This document shows, piece after piece, positions 36,187 through 46,499 of a stretch of 64,000 nt of DNA. The stretch's first letter is position 1. Every line of letters begins with the position of its first letter. A program made the translations under genes and the position numbers. Origin of the DNA: Thalassomonas sp. RHCl1 (GTDB taxonomy: Bacteria; Pseudomonadota; Gammaproteobacteria; Enterobacterales; Alteromonadaceae); the NCBI RefSeq assembly GCF_947387555.1, contig NZ_CANDNZ010000011.1:123766-187765 (forward strand), read 5' to 3'. The notes below the pieces were generated by a model that was not told the DNA's origin, did no database searches, and was given only the letters and a program-made list of their open reading frames with translations.

Positions 36187-36418
36187 ATCGACACTCGCTG
36201 CGTTATTTATCTTAAATTTTAACAAGCTATACTTGCTTAACCCTATCTGTTATCTGTAAAGCAAATATCATGCTAACAGCCTGATGCTGCTATTTCCGCA
36301 GATAATAAACAGCCCGTAAGCCAGTTAACTCAAGGCAGACAAGGAAATTACAGGCAACTGTTAACTACCGCCGCCAAAGCCGAAACCAGGTTAACTGACA
36401 ACTATTTGACTCCAGATA

Positions 36419-37006
36419 TTAAGTTTTATTCGTTAACCGGATCACTATCAGCTGTTGTCCGCTTAAAGTGAGCTGCTGTTCAAGCGGTGTTATCTGCAGC
36501 ACATGATTTTCTGCAACTTCCTGCTTTAAACCTGTATCCTGCCGGGTCAAAATTATCTCACCTTGAAGGGCGTAGACAAAGCAAAGATCGCAGGCCTGAA
36601 CATCCACTTGCCCCGGTTCAAGATAAGTCCGGACATCCACCTGGTATTTTCCGGTTTTGGTCATCAGGTTAAAATCGGTAATACCGCCGTCGAGCAAACG
36701 TCCCCGCGTCTGGCTAGCGCCATCAAAGGTCGAAACCGTTAACAAGCGATTGAGATTATCGATATTGGTCTGCCCTGCCAATGTATGGCTGAGCTCTATC
36801 CCCTGCCCCGAAATTAAAATCAAATTGCGTAAATAACCGGAAAAATCGGAAAAGTCACCATCTTCTGCCACAGAGGCAATACTTAACCGCCAGTCAAAGT
36901 CTGTGAGCGTGCCCCCTTCATTTATCGCCAGCTCAGTAGTAGTGCCTTTACCATTTTTCCAGGGAATGCTTTTGAAGCGGGACGGGGGAATAATATTGAT
37001 CAACAT
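36419..37006 (-). CDS. HutD/Ves family protein
   Basis: A 195-residue cupin-like protein opening with NIIPPSRFKSIPWKNGKGTTTELAI, the family hallmark, followed by FDWRLSIASVAEDGDFSDFSGY. HutD is linked to histidine utilisation or metabolite control, but no hut genes are nearby, so the role here is unclear. The gene stands alone. Confidence 0.85.
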   Translation of the reverse strand: MLINIIPPSRFKSIPWKNGKGTTTELAINEGGTLTDFDWRLSIASVAEDGDFSDFSGYLRNLILISGQGIELSHTLAGQTNIDNLNRLLTVSTFDGASQTRGRLLDGGITDFNLMTKTGKYQVDVRTYLEPGQVDVQACDLCFVYALQGEIILTRQDTGLKQEVAENHVLQITPLEQQLTLSGQQLIVIRLTNKT

Positions 37007-37176
37007 ATATGAACTCTGACAGAAAACGGATATCCAGTATATAACCAGATGAAAACCGGCAATAGCTTTGCTGGTAAATTAAATGGAGTTTGCTATAAAA
37101 ATGATAACAATGGCGCCAACAGGCCGGATAACTTTCTCTGCTTGCTAAACGACCCCTTACTATATTGGTGATCAGG

Positions 37177-37803
37177 ATGATAAATGCAAATAAATGGTTT
37201 TTAAGGATGCACCAAATAGAATGCTGTAATACCAGCTATGGTTATGCCGGACAGTTTGCCGGATTTCCTGAATGTACCGACAAGCGCTGTGAAGTGATCA
37301 TTGGCTTTTCGGTGATTGAAGGCAGATTTAATCACCTGGATTTAAGCGGACTTAATATTATTTATGCCGCCATGTGGCCCAAGGCCATCTATCAGGGAGA
37401 CGGTATCGGCGTATTCTTTGTCGATCAGGCGACAATCAGCCAAGAGCAATTAACCGCTATCGCCACCATAATGTCGGGGCAGGCAGGCGGACAGCCTTTT
37501 GCGCTGTTATCCGGCACTTTTTCAGCGTTAGAAGGGCCGGTGTTGCAAGATATTGATATAAATATTGACGAAAAGCATGCGCATTTTTCTATCAGGAATA
37601 TGGTGCAGGCTCAACAAACTCCTTTAGCTAGCCCGCTGACGGGTATAGAGCAAAACATATATATGAGTTATCCTGACACTCCCCTGGTGGTGCAAAGGAT
37701 GAAGCTGGCAAACACCCAGCTGATGTCCATCAATTACGGCCGCCTCAATTTTAAACACAGTAATTGTTTTGCGGCAAAAACAATTGTCAACTGGAGTAAT
37801 TAA
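37177..37803 (+). CDS. DUF1326 family protein
   Basis: About 208 residues from ATG 37177; GTG 37168 and TTG 37165 are possible longer starts. The N-terminus has paired cysteines (IECCNTSYGYAGQFAGFPECTDKRCEVIIGFSVIEGRFNHLDLSGLNI), which matches DUF1326, whose members have a CxC...C pattern. Function is unknown. It lies 11 bases before the solute-binding protein gene, probably in one transcript. Confidence 0.65.
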   Translation: MINANKWFLRMHQIECCNTSYGYAGQFAGFPECTDKRCEVIIGFSVIEGRFNHLDLSGLNIIYAAMWPKAIYQGDGIGVFFVDQATISQEQLTAIATIMSGQAGGQPFALLSGTFSALEGPVLQDIDINIDEKHAHFSIRNMVQAQQTPLASPLTGIEQNIYMSYPDTPLVVQRMKLANTQLMSINYGRLNFKHSNCFAAKTIVNWSN

Positions 37804-37814
37804 AGGCCCATGCC

Positions 37815-38588
37815 GTGATTTATCGGAAAGTTAACATATTACTGCTTTGCTGGTTATGGAGCTGTTCATGCCTTGGTACCCAACTCTCCCCCTTATCACT
37901 ACGGGTCGTAACGGAAAATTTTCCTCCTTATAATTATCAAACCGATAAAGGGGAACTCACCGGGGTAATGAATCATATTGTGCAGGAGTTATTAAAACGG
38001 TTAGGGAGCAAACAAAACATAGAGGTATTACCCTGGGCCAGGGCTTATAAAATCGCCCAGGAACAGCCGAACACCTTGATTTATTCGATGGTGAAAACCC
38101 CGCTCCGGGAGGATAAGTTTCATTGGCTGAGATCCTTTTTGTCCCTGGACATCAATGTTTATACCTTACCCGCAACTTACCGGGGGAAAATAAAGCAGTT
38201 AACACAAGTTCAGCAGCAAAGCATCGGCATCATGCGCTCGAGTCCCCATGAAAATTATATCAGGCAGCATTTCCACCGGGATGAGCGCCATGTCACCACC
38301 AATGTTTCTTATTTGCACCTCTACCAGATGCATCAGCTGAAACGCTTAGACCTGATCGTCGCCCCCAGCCGGCTGATCCGCTATTTAAATCAGCAGCAGC
38401 AAACCCCGATAGAAAAGCGCCCGAAGGCTATTTTCAAACTGCCTTTTCCTTATCAAAAAAAGCTTTATATCGCGTTAAGCAAAAACAGCTCGCAGCAAAC
38501 GGTTAGCAGAGTGAAACAAACCCTGATCGCCATGGAGCAGGATGGCACCATAACCCGATTGCTGGATAAATTTCATTTACCCCAGTAA
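37815..38588 (+). CDS. Periplasmic solute-binding protein (SBP family 3-like)
   Basis: A 257-residue exported protein starting at GTG 37815, with a signal peptide (ILLLCWLWSCSCLGTQ). The first strand LRVVTENFPPYNYQTDKGELTGVMNHIVQELLKRLG and VLPWARAYKIAQEQPNTLIYSMVKTPLRE are typical of the small type 3 solute-binding family common in alteromonads. No permease gene is nearby, so the ligand and partner are unknown. Confidence 0.75.
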   Translation: MIYRKVNILLLCWLWSCSCLGTQLSPLSLRVVTENFPPYNYQTDKGELTGVMNHIVQELLKRLGSKQNIEVLPWARAYKIAQEQPNTLIYSMVKTPLREDKFHWLRSFLSLDINVYTLPATYRGKIKQLTQVQQQSIGIMRSSPHENYIRQHFHRDERHVTTNVSYLHLYQMHQLKRLDLIVAPSRLIRYLNQQQQTPIEKRPKAIFKLPFPYQKKLYIALSKNSSQQTVSRVKQTLIAMEQDGTITRLLDKFHLPQ

Positions 38589-38602
38589 ATAATTCAGCTG
38601 AG

Positions 38603-40273
38603 CTAATTTCCCAAAATATTCAATACACTGATATAAAAATTGCTGTCAATTTCCACCTTGGCATCCGGAGTTTTCAACTGAAATTCACTCCAGCCGTTAC
38701 CCGGTGTCAGCCACAGCCATTCGCCACCTATATTGGCCTTGACCGGCATATCAAAACCTTCCACGGTATTGCTCCAACGAAACTTCATCAACTTGCCTTT
38801 AACAAAATATTCCAATACCGGCACCCGCACATCCCGCAGGTACTGATCAAAAATTTTGCTTAAATCTTTACCCGAATGCCTGCTGATATACTGCTCCACC
38901 TGCTTACCGGTCACGGTTTTATGGTAAAAATCCTTATTCAGGCCACGTAAGATCTTGCGCCAGAGTACATCGTTATCTATCACTTGCCGTATGGTATGCA
39001 GCATATTGCCGCCTTTGGGATACATATCAAAAGAGCCTTCCCGGTTGGCATTATAAGTTCCGATAATCGGCTTATCGTTTAACACATTTTGCCGGGTGCC
39101 CCGGGAGTATTCGCTGCCGGCCTGCTTACCATAAAAGTATTCCACAAACAGATTTTCGGAATAATTGGTAAAACTTTCATGGATCCACATATCGGCAATA
39201 TCCCTGTGGGTGATATTATTGGCAAACCATTCATGGCCGGCTTCATGGACAATAATAAAGTCAAACTCCATGCCCCAGCCGGTACCGCTGCGATCCCGGC
39301 CTTTATAACCTTTTTGAAAACCATTACCATAGGTTACCGAACTCTGGTGTTCCATACCCAGATAAGGTGCTTCCACCAGTTTAAAACCGTCCTCGTAAAA
39401 GGGATAGGGACCAAACCAATATTCAAAAGCTTCTATGGTACGGCGGCCATCCTGAAAGTGTTTTTTCGCCTTGGTTAAATTATCCCGCAACACATAATAA
39501 TCCAGATCCAGCGGCCCCAGCTCCCCCTGATAAACTTCAGAGAAATGGACATAATCACCGATATTGATATTGATGCCGTAATTACTGATAGGGTTGACCA
39601 CTTGCCAGTGGTAGGTTTTGGTTTTTCGCTGGGGATTTTCTTCCACTTTAATCAAGCGGCCGTTAGAAACATCCATCAGGTGCTCTGGCACTTCAACACT
39701 GATCAAGGCCCCGTTATCGGGCTCATCATAGGCATGATCTTTATTCGGCCACCAGACACTGGCCCCCACCCCCTGCACCGCAGAGGCGATAAAATCAATG
39801 CCGTTTTCATCCTTTTGCCAGGTGATGCCGCCATCCCAGGGCGGATTTTCAGCCACCAGTGGCTGGCCGCTAAAAGCCATCACCAGATGGTATTCTTCGC
39901 CTTTTTCCTGCTCCCGGTTCGGGGTAATAAAATAAGAATAACCGTCCTGTTCAACTTTTAAGGCTTCGCCGTCCTGGGTCACACTTTCCAGTTTCATCGG
40001 CGGCTGCAGCTCAACCTGCAAGCGCTGTCCGGGGGATAATACCCGGTAGCTCATGGTATTGGTGCCCGAGATAAATTGCCTTTTCGGATCGACGGAAATA
40101 TCCAAATGGTAATGGCTCAAATCCCACCAGGCGCGCTCCGGTGTTACCGAGCCGCGCAAGACATCCTGATGACTGATGTCTTGCCCCTGTTTAAAGACAT
40201 CTTTTGCCGCCAAAAGCGGACTAAATAAAACGGCCAGGGTTATAAATGCCAGACCGGGTAATATATTCTTCAT
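38603..40273 (-). CDS. M1-family metallopeptidase, exported
   Basis: A 556-residue protein with a signal peptide (LPGLAFITLAVLFSPLLAAKD). The zinc site is the HExxH motif in IIVHEAGHEWFANNITH, with the third ligand in IADMWIHESFTNYSE. The N-terminal beta domain matches the M1 aminopeptidase fold, but the long C-terminal superhelix of PepN is missing, as in short M1 enzymes. The exact specificity is unknown; it acts in the periplasm or outside. Confidence 0.88.
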   Translation of the reverse strand: MKNILPGLAFITLAVLFSPLLAAKDVFKQGQDISHQDVLRGSVTPERAWWDLSHYHLDISVDPKRQFISGTNTMSYRVLSPGQRLQVELQPPMKLESVTQDGEALKVEQDGYSYFITPNREQEKGEEYHLVMAFSGQPLVAENPPWDGGITWQKDENGIDFIASAVQGVGASVWWPNKDHAYDEPDNGALISVEVPEHLMDVSNGRLIKVEENPQRKTKTYHWQVVNPISNYGININIGDYVHFSEVYQGELGPLDLDYYVLRDNLTKAKKHFQDGRRTIEAFEYWFGPYPFYEDGFKLVEAPYLGMEHQSSVTYGNGFQKGYKGRDRSGTGWGMEFDFIIVHEAGHEWFANNITHRDIADMWIHESFTNYSENLFVEYFYGKQAGSEYSRGTRQNVLNDKPIIGTYNANREGSFDMYPKGGNMLHTIRQVIDNDVLWRKILRGLNKDFYHKTVTGKQVEQYISRHSGKDLSKIFDQYLRDVRVPVLEYFVKGKLMKFRWSNTVEGFDMPVKANIGGEWLWLTPGNGWSEFQLKTPDAKVEIDSNFYISVLNILGN

Positions 40274-40403
40274 ATTATCAACAAACTATCCAAATTCCGC
40301 CTGAGATGTTACCAGCCAGGCATTTAATAGCCAAGCACGACAATTACAACCTCGGGGAAAATATCAGGACTTGCCAAGCCTTTGACCTTCACGTTAGAAT
40401 TCA

Positions 40404-40434
40404 ATCAGGTTAACGGTAATGCCGTTAACCTGAT
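40404..40434 (+). promoter_or_regulatory. Perfect 13-bp hairpin before the TPP riboswitch
   Basis: ATCAGGTTAACGG (40404-40416) and its exact complement (40422-40434) flank a five-base loop, two bases before the riboswitch P1 stem. There is no T-run, so it is not a standard terminator. Confidence 0.6.
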
Positions 40435-40436
40435 GA

Positions 40437-40519
40437 CTTGTCGGAGTGCCAAAAGGGCTGAGATCGCATAAGCGGGATCCGTAGAACCTGATCAGATTAG
40501 TATCTGCGAAGGGAACAAG
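40437..40519 (+). ncRNA. TPP riboswitch (THI element)
   Basis: The conserved sequence core is present: GGAGTGCC, then GGGCTGAGAT, then CCGTAGAACCTGATC, then GCGAAGGGAACAAG. CTTGT (40437-40441) and ACAAG (40515-40519) close the P1 stem. It stands 130 bases before thiC. A following hairpin (GGTTTGC 40525-40531 with GCAAACC 40544-40550) may be part of the expression platform. Confidence 0.95.
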
Positions 40520-40645
40520 AGAGTGGTTTGCCAAAGCAAAAATGCAAACCGGCTCCTCGTTGACAGCAATCACCAGAGATCTGGCCTGTTGCTGTTTTCC
40601 ACACCTTAAAGCTCCGCCAGTTTTTTAATTTTATTAAACAGGTGA

Positions 40646-42595
<1,950 letters not shown>

Positions 42596-42606
42596 GAGAA
42601 AAAGAC

Positions 42607-43800
42607 ATGGCAAATATTGCCATAGTCGGCGCCGGCCTTATTGGCCGGTTAACCGCTTTAACCCTGCAGCGCCAAGGTTATCGGATCAGCCTGTTTGATA
42701 AAGACGATAAAGCCGGCCATCACAGCGCCGCCTATGCGGCGGCAGGCCTGTTAACGCCCCTGGGAGAAGCCATCGGTTGTGAAGCCAATATCGTTACTAT
42801 GGGCCTGACCTCCTTAAAGTTATGGCCGGATATTATCAACACCCTGGCTGAACCGGTCTTTTTCCAGCAAACCGGAGCCTTGCTGGTCAGCCATGCCCAG
42901 GATCAGGGGGATTACCTCAGGTTTAAACGTTATCTGCAGCAGCATTATCCCGGACAACCGCTACAAAGCCTGGACCGCGGCGACCTGTTGGCATTGGAGC
43001 CTGAGCTCGGCAGAAGTTTTCACCAGGGCTTATATTTGCCGCAGGAAGGGCAAATCGGCAACCGCCGTTTGCTAAGGGCCTTAAGCCATCAACTGGAAAC
43101 CGAACAGGTCAACTGGCTCAATAACTGCGAAGTTACCGGCATATACCCGGGAGAAAGCAGCACCGGCCTGGAATACCAGATCTCGGGTGAAAAACAGCGG
43201 CAAAGTTATGATCTGGTGATCGATTGCCGCGGTTTCGGCGCGAAAAAGACCGGCAAAAACAGCGGTGCCGATCTCAAAGGATTACGCGGCGTACGCGGTG
43301 AGCTGTTCCAGCTGTTCGCCCCCGAGGTCAATATTTCCCGTCCGGTAAGGTTGATGCACCCCAGGTACCGGCTCTATATCGCGCCAAAAAACAAGGGTTA
43401 TTATGTGGTGGGCGCAACTGAAATTGAAAGCGAAGATAACTCGCCGATGACGGTACGCTCGGCACTGGAATTACTCAGTGCCGCCTACAGCGTACACCCC
43501 GGCTTTGCCGAAGCCAATATCCGGCAGCATATCAGCCAGCACAGACCGGCCTTTGCCGATAACCAGCCGAAAATACTGCTGCGTCCCAGGTTGCTGCAGG
43601 TGAACGGGTTATATCGTCACGGCTTTTTAATCGCCCCCGTGGTTTTGCAGCAAATTAACGCCCTGGTATCAGCCCTGGCGCCAAACCTGTCGGAAAAAAC
43701 CCGGTTTTCACCGCAAATGTTAGCGCAGGTTATCACCGACTGTCAGCTTCCCTATTCACATTTACTGCCAACAGGAGTTTATGATGAAAATCACCATTAA
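42607..43800 (+). CDS. thiO: Glycine oxidase ThiO-like FAD enzyme
   Basis: A 397-residue FAD-dependent DAO-family oxidoreductase. The dinucleotide motif is IAIVGAGLIGRLTAL, then AAYAAAGLLTPLGEA, and near the C-terminus GYYVVGATEIES. In thiazole synthesis ThiO oxidises glycine to iminoacetate using oxygen, replacing ThiH. Place between thiC and thiS supports this role. The end overlaps thiS. Confidence 0.85.
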   Translation: MANIAIVGAGLIGRLTALTLQRQGYRISLFDKDDKAGHHSAAYAAAGLLTPLGEAIGCEANIVTMGLTSLKLWPDIINTLAEPVFFQQTGALLVSHAQDQGDYLRFKRYLQQHYPGQPLQSLDRGDLLALEPELGRSFHQGLYLPQEGQIGNRRLLRALSHQLETEQVNWLNNCEVTGIYPGESSTGLEYQISGEKQRQSYDLVIDCRGFGAKKTGKNSGADLKGLRGVRGELFQLFAPEVNISRPVRLMHPRYRLYIAPKNKGYYVVGATEIESEDNSPMTVRSALELLSAAYSVHPGFAEANIRQHISQHRPAFADNQPKILLRPRLLQVNGLYRHGFLIAPVVLQQINALVSALAPNLSEKTRFSPQMLAQVITDCQLPYSHLLPTGVYDENHH

Positions 43801-43993
43801 CGGCCAGCTGTTCGAGCTTGAACAGGATCACAGCGTCACTGCCGCCCTGGCACTTTTTTTAACGCCGCAGCAGCAAAAAACCTCTTTCGCCGTTGCCTTA
43901 AACGGCGAGTTCCTTGCCCGGGAAAATTACCCGGTCACCACATTAAGCCACCAGGACGGGCTTGATGTGTTATTTCCCATCCAGGGCGGATAA
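43784..43993 (+). CDS. thiS: Sulfur-carrier protein ThiS
   Basis: About 69 residues ending in IQGG, the diglycine that becomes a thiocarboxylate. The fold is ubiquitin-like ([22 protein letters not shown]). AGGAG at 43773 places the second ATG (43784) at the better distance; the first ATG (43781) would add one methionine. It lies inside the thiO end, showing coupling. Confidence 0.92.
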   Translation: MKITINGQLFELEQDHSVTAALALFLTPQQQKTSFAVALNGEFLARENYPVTTLSHQDGLDVLFPIQGG

Positions 43994-44016
43994 ACCATTT
44001 TTATAGCGAGCAAGAT

Positions 44017-44820
44017 ATGTCTTTAACTATTTATGATCAGCCCCTAAACAGCCGGTTATTGATCGGCAGCGCCCTGTATCCCTCACCCGAGGTGATGAAG
44101 CAGGCAATTCTCGCCAGCGGTGCTCAGGTGGTCACCCTGTCGTTGAAACGCCAGAACCCGGCGGCGCTGGCGGGAGAAACCATCTGGCGTTATATCCAGG
44201 AATGCGTTGCCCAAAGCAAAGGCTTTTTATTGCCCAATACCGCCGGCTGCAAAAACGCCAAAGAAGCAGTCACCCTGGCAAAAATGAGCCGGGAAATCTT
44301 TGCCACCGACTGGATAAAACTGGAAGTGATCGGCGACGACTATAATCTGCAGCCGGATCCGTTTGAGCTGCTTAACGCCGCTGAAACCTTACTCAAGGAC
44401 GGTTTTAAAGTGCTGCCTTATTGCACCGATGATCTGGTCTTGTGCCAGCGTCTTTACGACCTCGGCTGTCAGGTGATCATGCCCTGGGCCTCCCCCATAG
44501 GCACAGGCAAAGGTTTAATGAACCCTTATAACCTGGAAACCATACGGTTAAGACTGCCGGATGCTACCTTGATTTTAGATGCCGGTATCGGCAAACCCTC
44601 CGATGCCTGTTTAGCCATGGAAATGGGTTATGACGCTATCCTGCTCAACAGTGCCGTCGCCCTGGCGGATAACCCGGTGCAAATGGCCCGGGCCTTTGCC
44701 CAAGGCATAGAGGCCGGCAGCCAGGCTTATGTCGCCGGTATCATGCAACCCAGGCAAACTGCACATCCGAGTACCCCGACTTTAGATACCCCTTTCTGGC
44801 ACCAGCCGGGAGGACAGTGA
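44017..44820 (+). CDS. thiG: Thiazole synthase ThiG
   Basis: A 267-residue TIM-barrel. [35 protein letters not shown] opens it; the Schiff-base lysine lies in the conserved [10 protein letters not shown] segment, and [28 protein letters not shown] is the phosphate-binding end. It joins deoxyxylulose phosphate, ThiS thiocarboxylate and dehydroglycine into the thiazole ring. Confidence 0.95.
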   Translation: MSLTIYDQPLNSRLLIGSALYPSPEVMKQAILASGAQVVTLSLKRQNPAALAGETIWRYIQECVAQSKGFLLPNTAGCKNAKEAVTLAKMSREIFATDWIKLEVIGDDYNLQPDPFELLNAAETLLKDGFKVLPYCTDDLVLCQRLYDLGCQVIMPWASPIGTGKGLMNPYNLETIRLRLPDATLILDAGIGKPSDACLAMEMGYDAILLNSAVALADNPVQMARAFAQGIEAGSQAYVAGIMQPRQTAHPSTPTLDTPFWHQPGGQ

Positions 44821-44821
44821 T

Positions 44822-44914
44822 ATGACGATATATTTTCCAAAGCACTCCCGGCCACCAACAAGAGCCCCGTATGGCCAGCCATTTCCAGCGCAATCAACTC
44901 CGGGGTCTCGATAA
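44822..44914 (+). CDS. Possible 30-aa leader ORF coupling thiG and thiDE
   Basis: ATG 44822 has a strong GGGAGG site eight bases upstream and encodes a Pro/Arg/Ser-rich 30-residue peptide, ending one base before the ATG of thiDE at 44916. The thiDE start itself has no good ribosome site, so this short frame may deliver ribosomes to it. Whether the peptide matters is unknown. Confidence 0.35.
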   Translation: MTIYFPKHSRPPTRAPYGQPFPAQSTPGSR

Positions 44915-44915
44915 T

Positions 44916-46445
44916 ATGAATCTAATAGCCACTTCAAAGAAAAAACCTGTCCTGTGGACAATATCCGGCTCTGACTGCTCTGGTGGTGCCGGTATCGCCG
45001 CCGATATTAAAACCGGCTTTAGCCTGGGAGTGGAGGTCTGCACTTTAATTACCGCCAATACGGTACAGAACTCACAGCAAGTGCTCAGCATCAACCCGGT
45101 CAATATTGATGTTTTGCAACAACAAGTCGATGCCCTGCTGACGGATAAGCCGCCCAATGTCATTAAAATCGGCCTGGTGGCCAATAGCTATCAGCTCAAC
45201 TGGTTAAGCCTGACCCTGATCAAATTAAAACAGCAGGTAGCGGATCTGACGGTGATTTACGATCCCGTGGGCCAGGCCAGTGTCGGCGGGTATTTGTCTT
45301 CCCTGACCCGGGCCGAGTTACTGTCGCTATTAACCCTGGTAGATATCATTACCCCGAATTTGCAGGAAGCCCGGACGTTAACGGGTTTAAGCAGCCAGGC
45401 TTCAGAGCAGGCGCTGGCGACAGCTATTTGCCAGCTAGGTGCCAAGGCCTGCATTATTAAAGGAGGCCACAGCCAGGAAAATACTTGCGATGATTATTGT
45501 CTGGATACCGGTTTTCACTATGTCCCGCAAGCAACAGAGCACAGTATCAGCTACCGGTTAAGCTCCCGCCGCTATCACACCAGCTACTCCCACGGCGGCG
45601 GCTGCAGCTTTGCCAGCGCCCTCGGCGCCTTTGTCAGCCGGGGTTACCTGCTGCGCGACGCTTTTACCCTGAGCAAAGCCTTTATCAATCAGGGATTAAG
45701 CGCTTATCAGGGAGAGGAAAATTATTATGGTGCTTTTCAGCAGCAGGGCTGGCCCCTTGAAGCCGAATATTTTCCCAAGGTTATCTCGGATGTAGAAACA
45801 AAGTTGGCAGCACCTTTTGCCTGCTTAGGCATCAAGCGGCAAGACGGCAAAAAGCTCGGTCTCTACCCGGTCATCGACTCCCTGGCCTGGCTCGAACGCT
45901 TGCTGCCGCTGGAGTTAGAAATCATTCAACTCAGGATTAAAAATACCGATCCGGCAACGCTGGAGCAACTCATCAGAGATGCGGTCAAACTGGCAAGCCG
46001 CTACAATACCCGGCTGTTTATCAATGACCACTGGCAACTGGCCATCAAACACGGAGCCTATGGCGTGCACTTGGGACAGGAAGACTTGCACAGCGCCGAT
46101 CTGGCGCAAATACAACAATCGGGCTTGCGCCTGGGCATCAGTACCCACGGCTGTTATGAGTTTTTACTGGCGCAGCAGCTGAAACCTTCTTACCTGGCAA
46201 TCGGCGCCATTTTTGCCACCCAAACCAAAGACATGACCGGCCAGATACAAGGGGTGGATAATTTATCCCGGTTACTGGCCCTGGCCACGGATATCCCCGT
46301 GGTGGCGATCGGCGGCATCAACCTGGAGCGGGCCGCCAGGGTCTGGCAAACCGGCGTCGACTCCATGGCCGTGGTTACCGCCATCACCCAGGCAGCCGAG
46401 CCGGAGCAGGCCGTTAACCGCTTCCACCAGTTGATGGCAGGTTAA
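44916..46445 (+). CDS. thiDE: Fused HMP kinase ThiD / thiamine-phosphate synthase ThiE
   Basis: About 509 residues. Residues 1-270 are ThiD: ISGSDCSGGAGIAADIKTGFSLG, VIYDPVG, IITPNLQEARTLTG and the anion-hole motif HGGGCSFASALGA. Residues 300-509 are ThiE: GLYPVIDSL, INDHWQLAIKHGAYGVHLGQED, LGISTHG, GAIFATQTKD and VVAIGGIN. The fusion phosphorylates HMP-P and joins it to thiazole phosphate. The ATG at 44916 is preferred because it follows the leader frame; 44871 is an alternative. Confidence 0.93.
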   Translation: MNLIATSKKKPVLWTISGSDCSGGAGIAADIKTGFSLGVEVCTLITANTVQNSQQVLSINPVNIDVLQQQVDALLTDKPPNVIKIGLVANSYQLNWLSLTLIKLKQQVADLTVIYDPVGQASVGGYLSSLTRAELLSLLTLVDIITPNLQEARTLTGLSSQASEQALATAICQLGAKACIIKGGHSQENTCDDYCLDTGFHYVPQATEHSISYRLSSRRYHTSYSHGGGCSFASALGAFVSRGYLLRDAFTLSKAFINQGLSAYQGEENYYGAFQQQGWPLEAEYFPKVISDVETKLAAPFACLGIKRQDGKKLGLYPVIDSLAWLERLLPLELEIIQLRIKNTDPATLEQLIRDAVKLASRYNTRLFINDHWQLAIKHGAYGVHLGQEDLHSADLAQIQQSGLRLGISTHGCYEFLLAQQLKPSYLAIGAIFATQTKDMTGQIQGVDNLSRLLALATDIPVVAIGGINLERAARVWQTGVDSMAVVTAITQAAEPEQAVNRFHQLMAG

Positions 46446-46499
46446 CCTGCCTCAATGAACAGCTCAGTGAATAACCTCCTTAAGAACATTAAGCCGGGG

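Noticed and set aside
40577..40627. Terminator in the thiC leader (CTGGC ... GCCAG TTTTTT)
   Set aside because: Only five paired bases around a 35-base loop; too weak to call.
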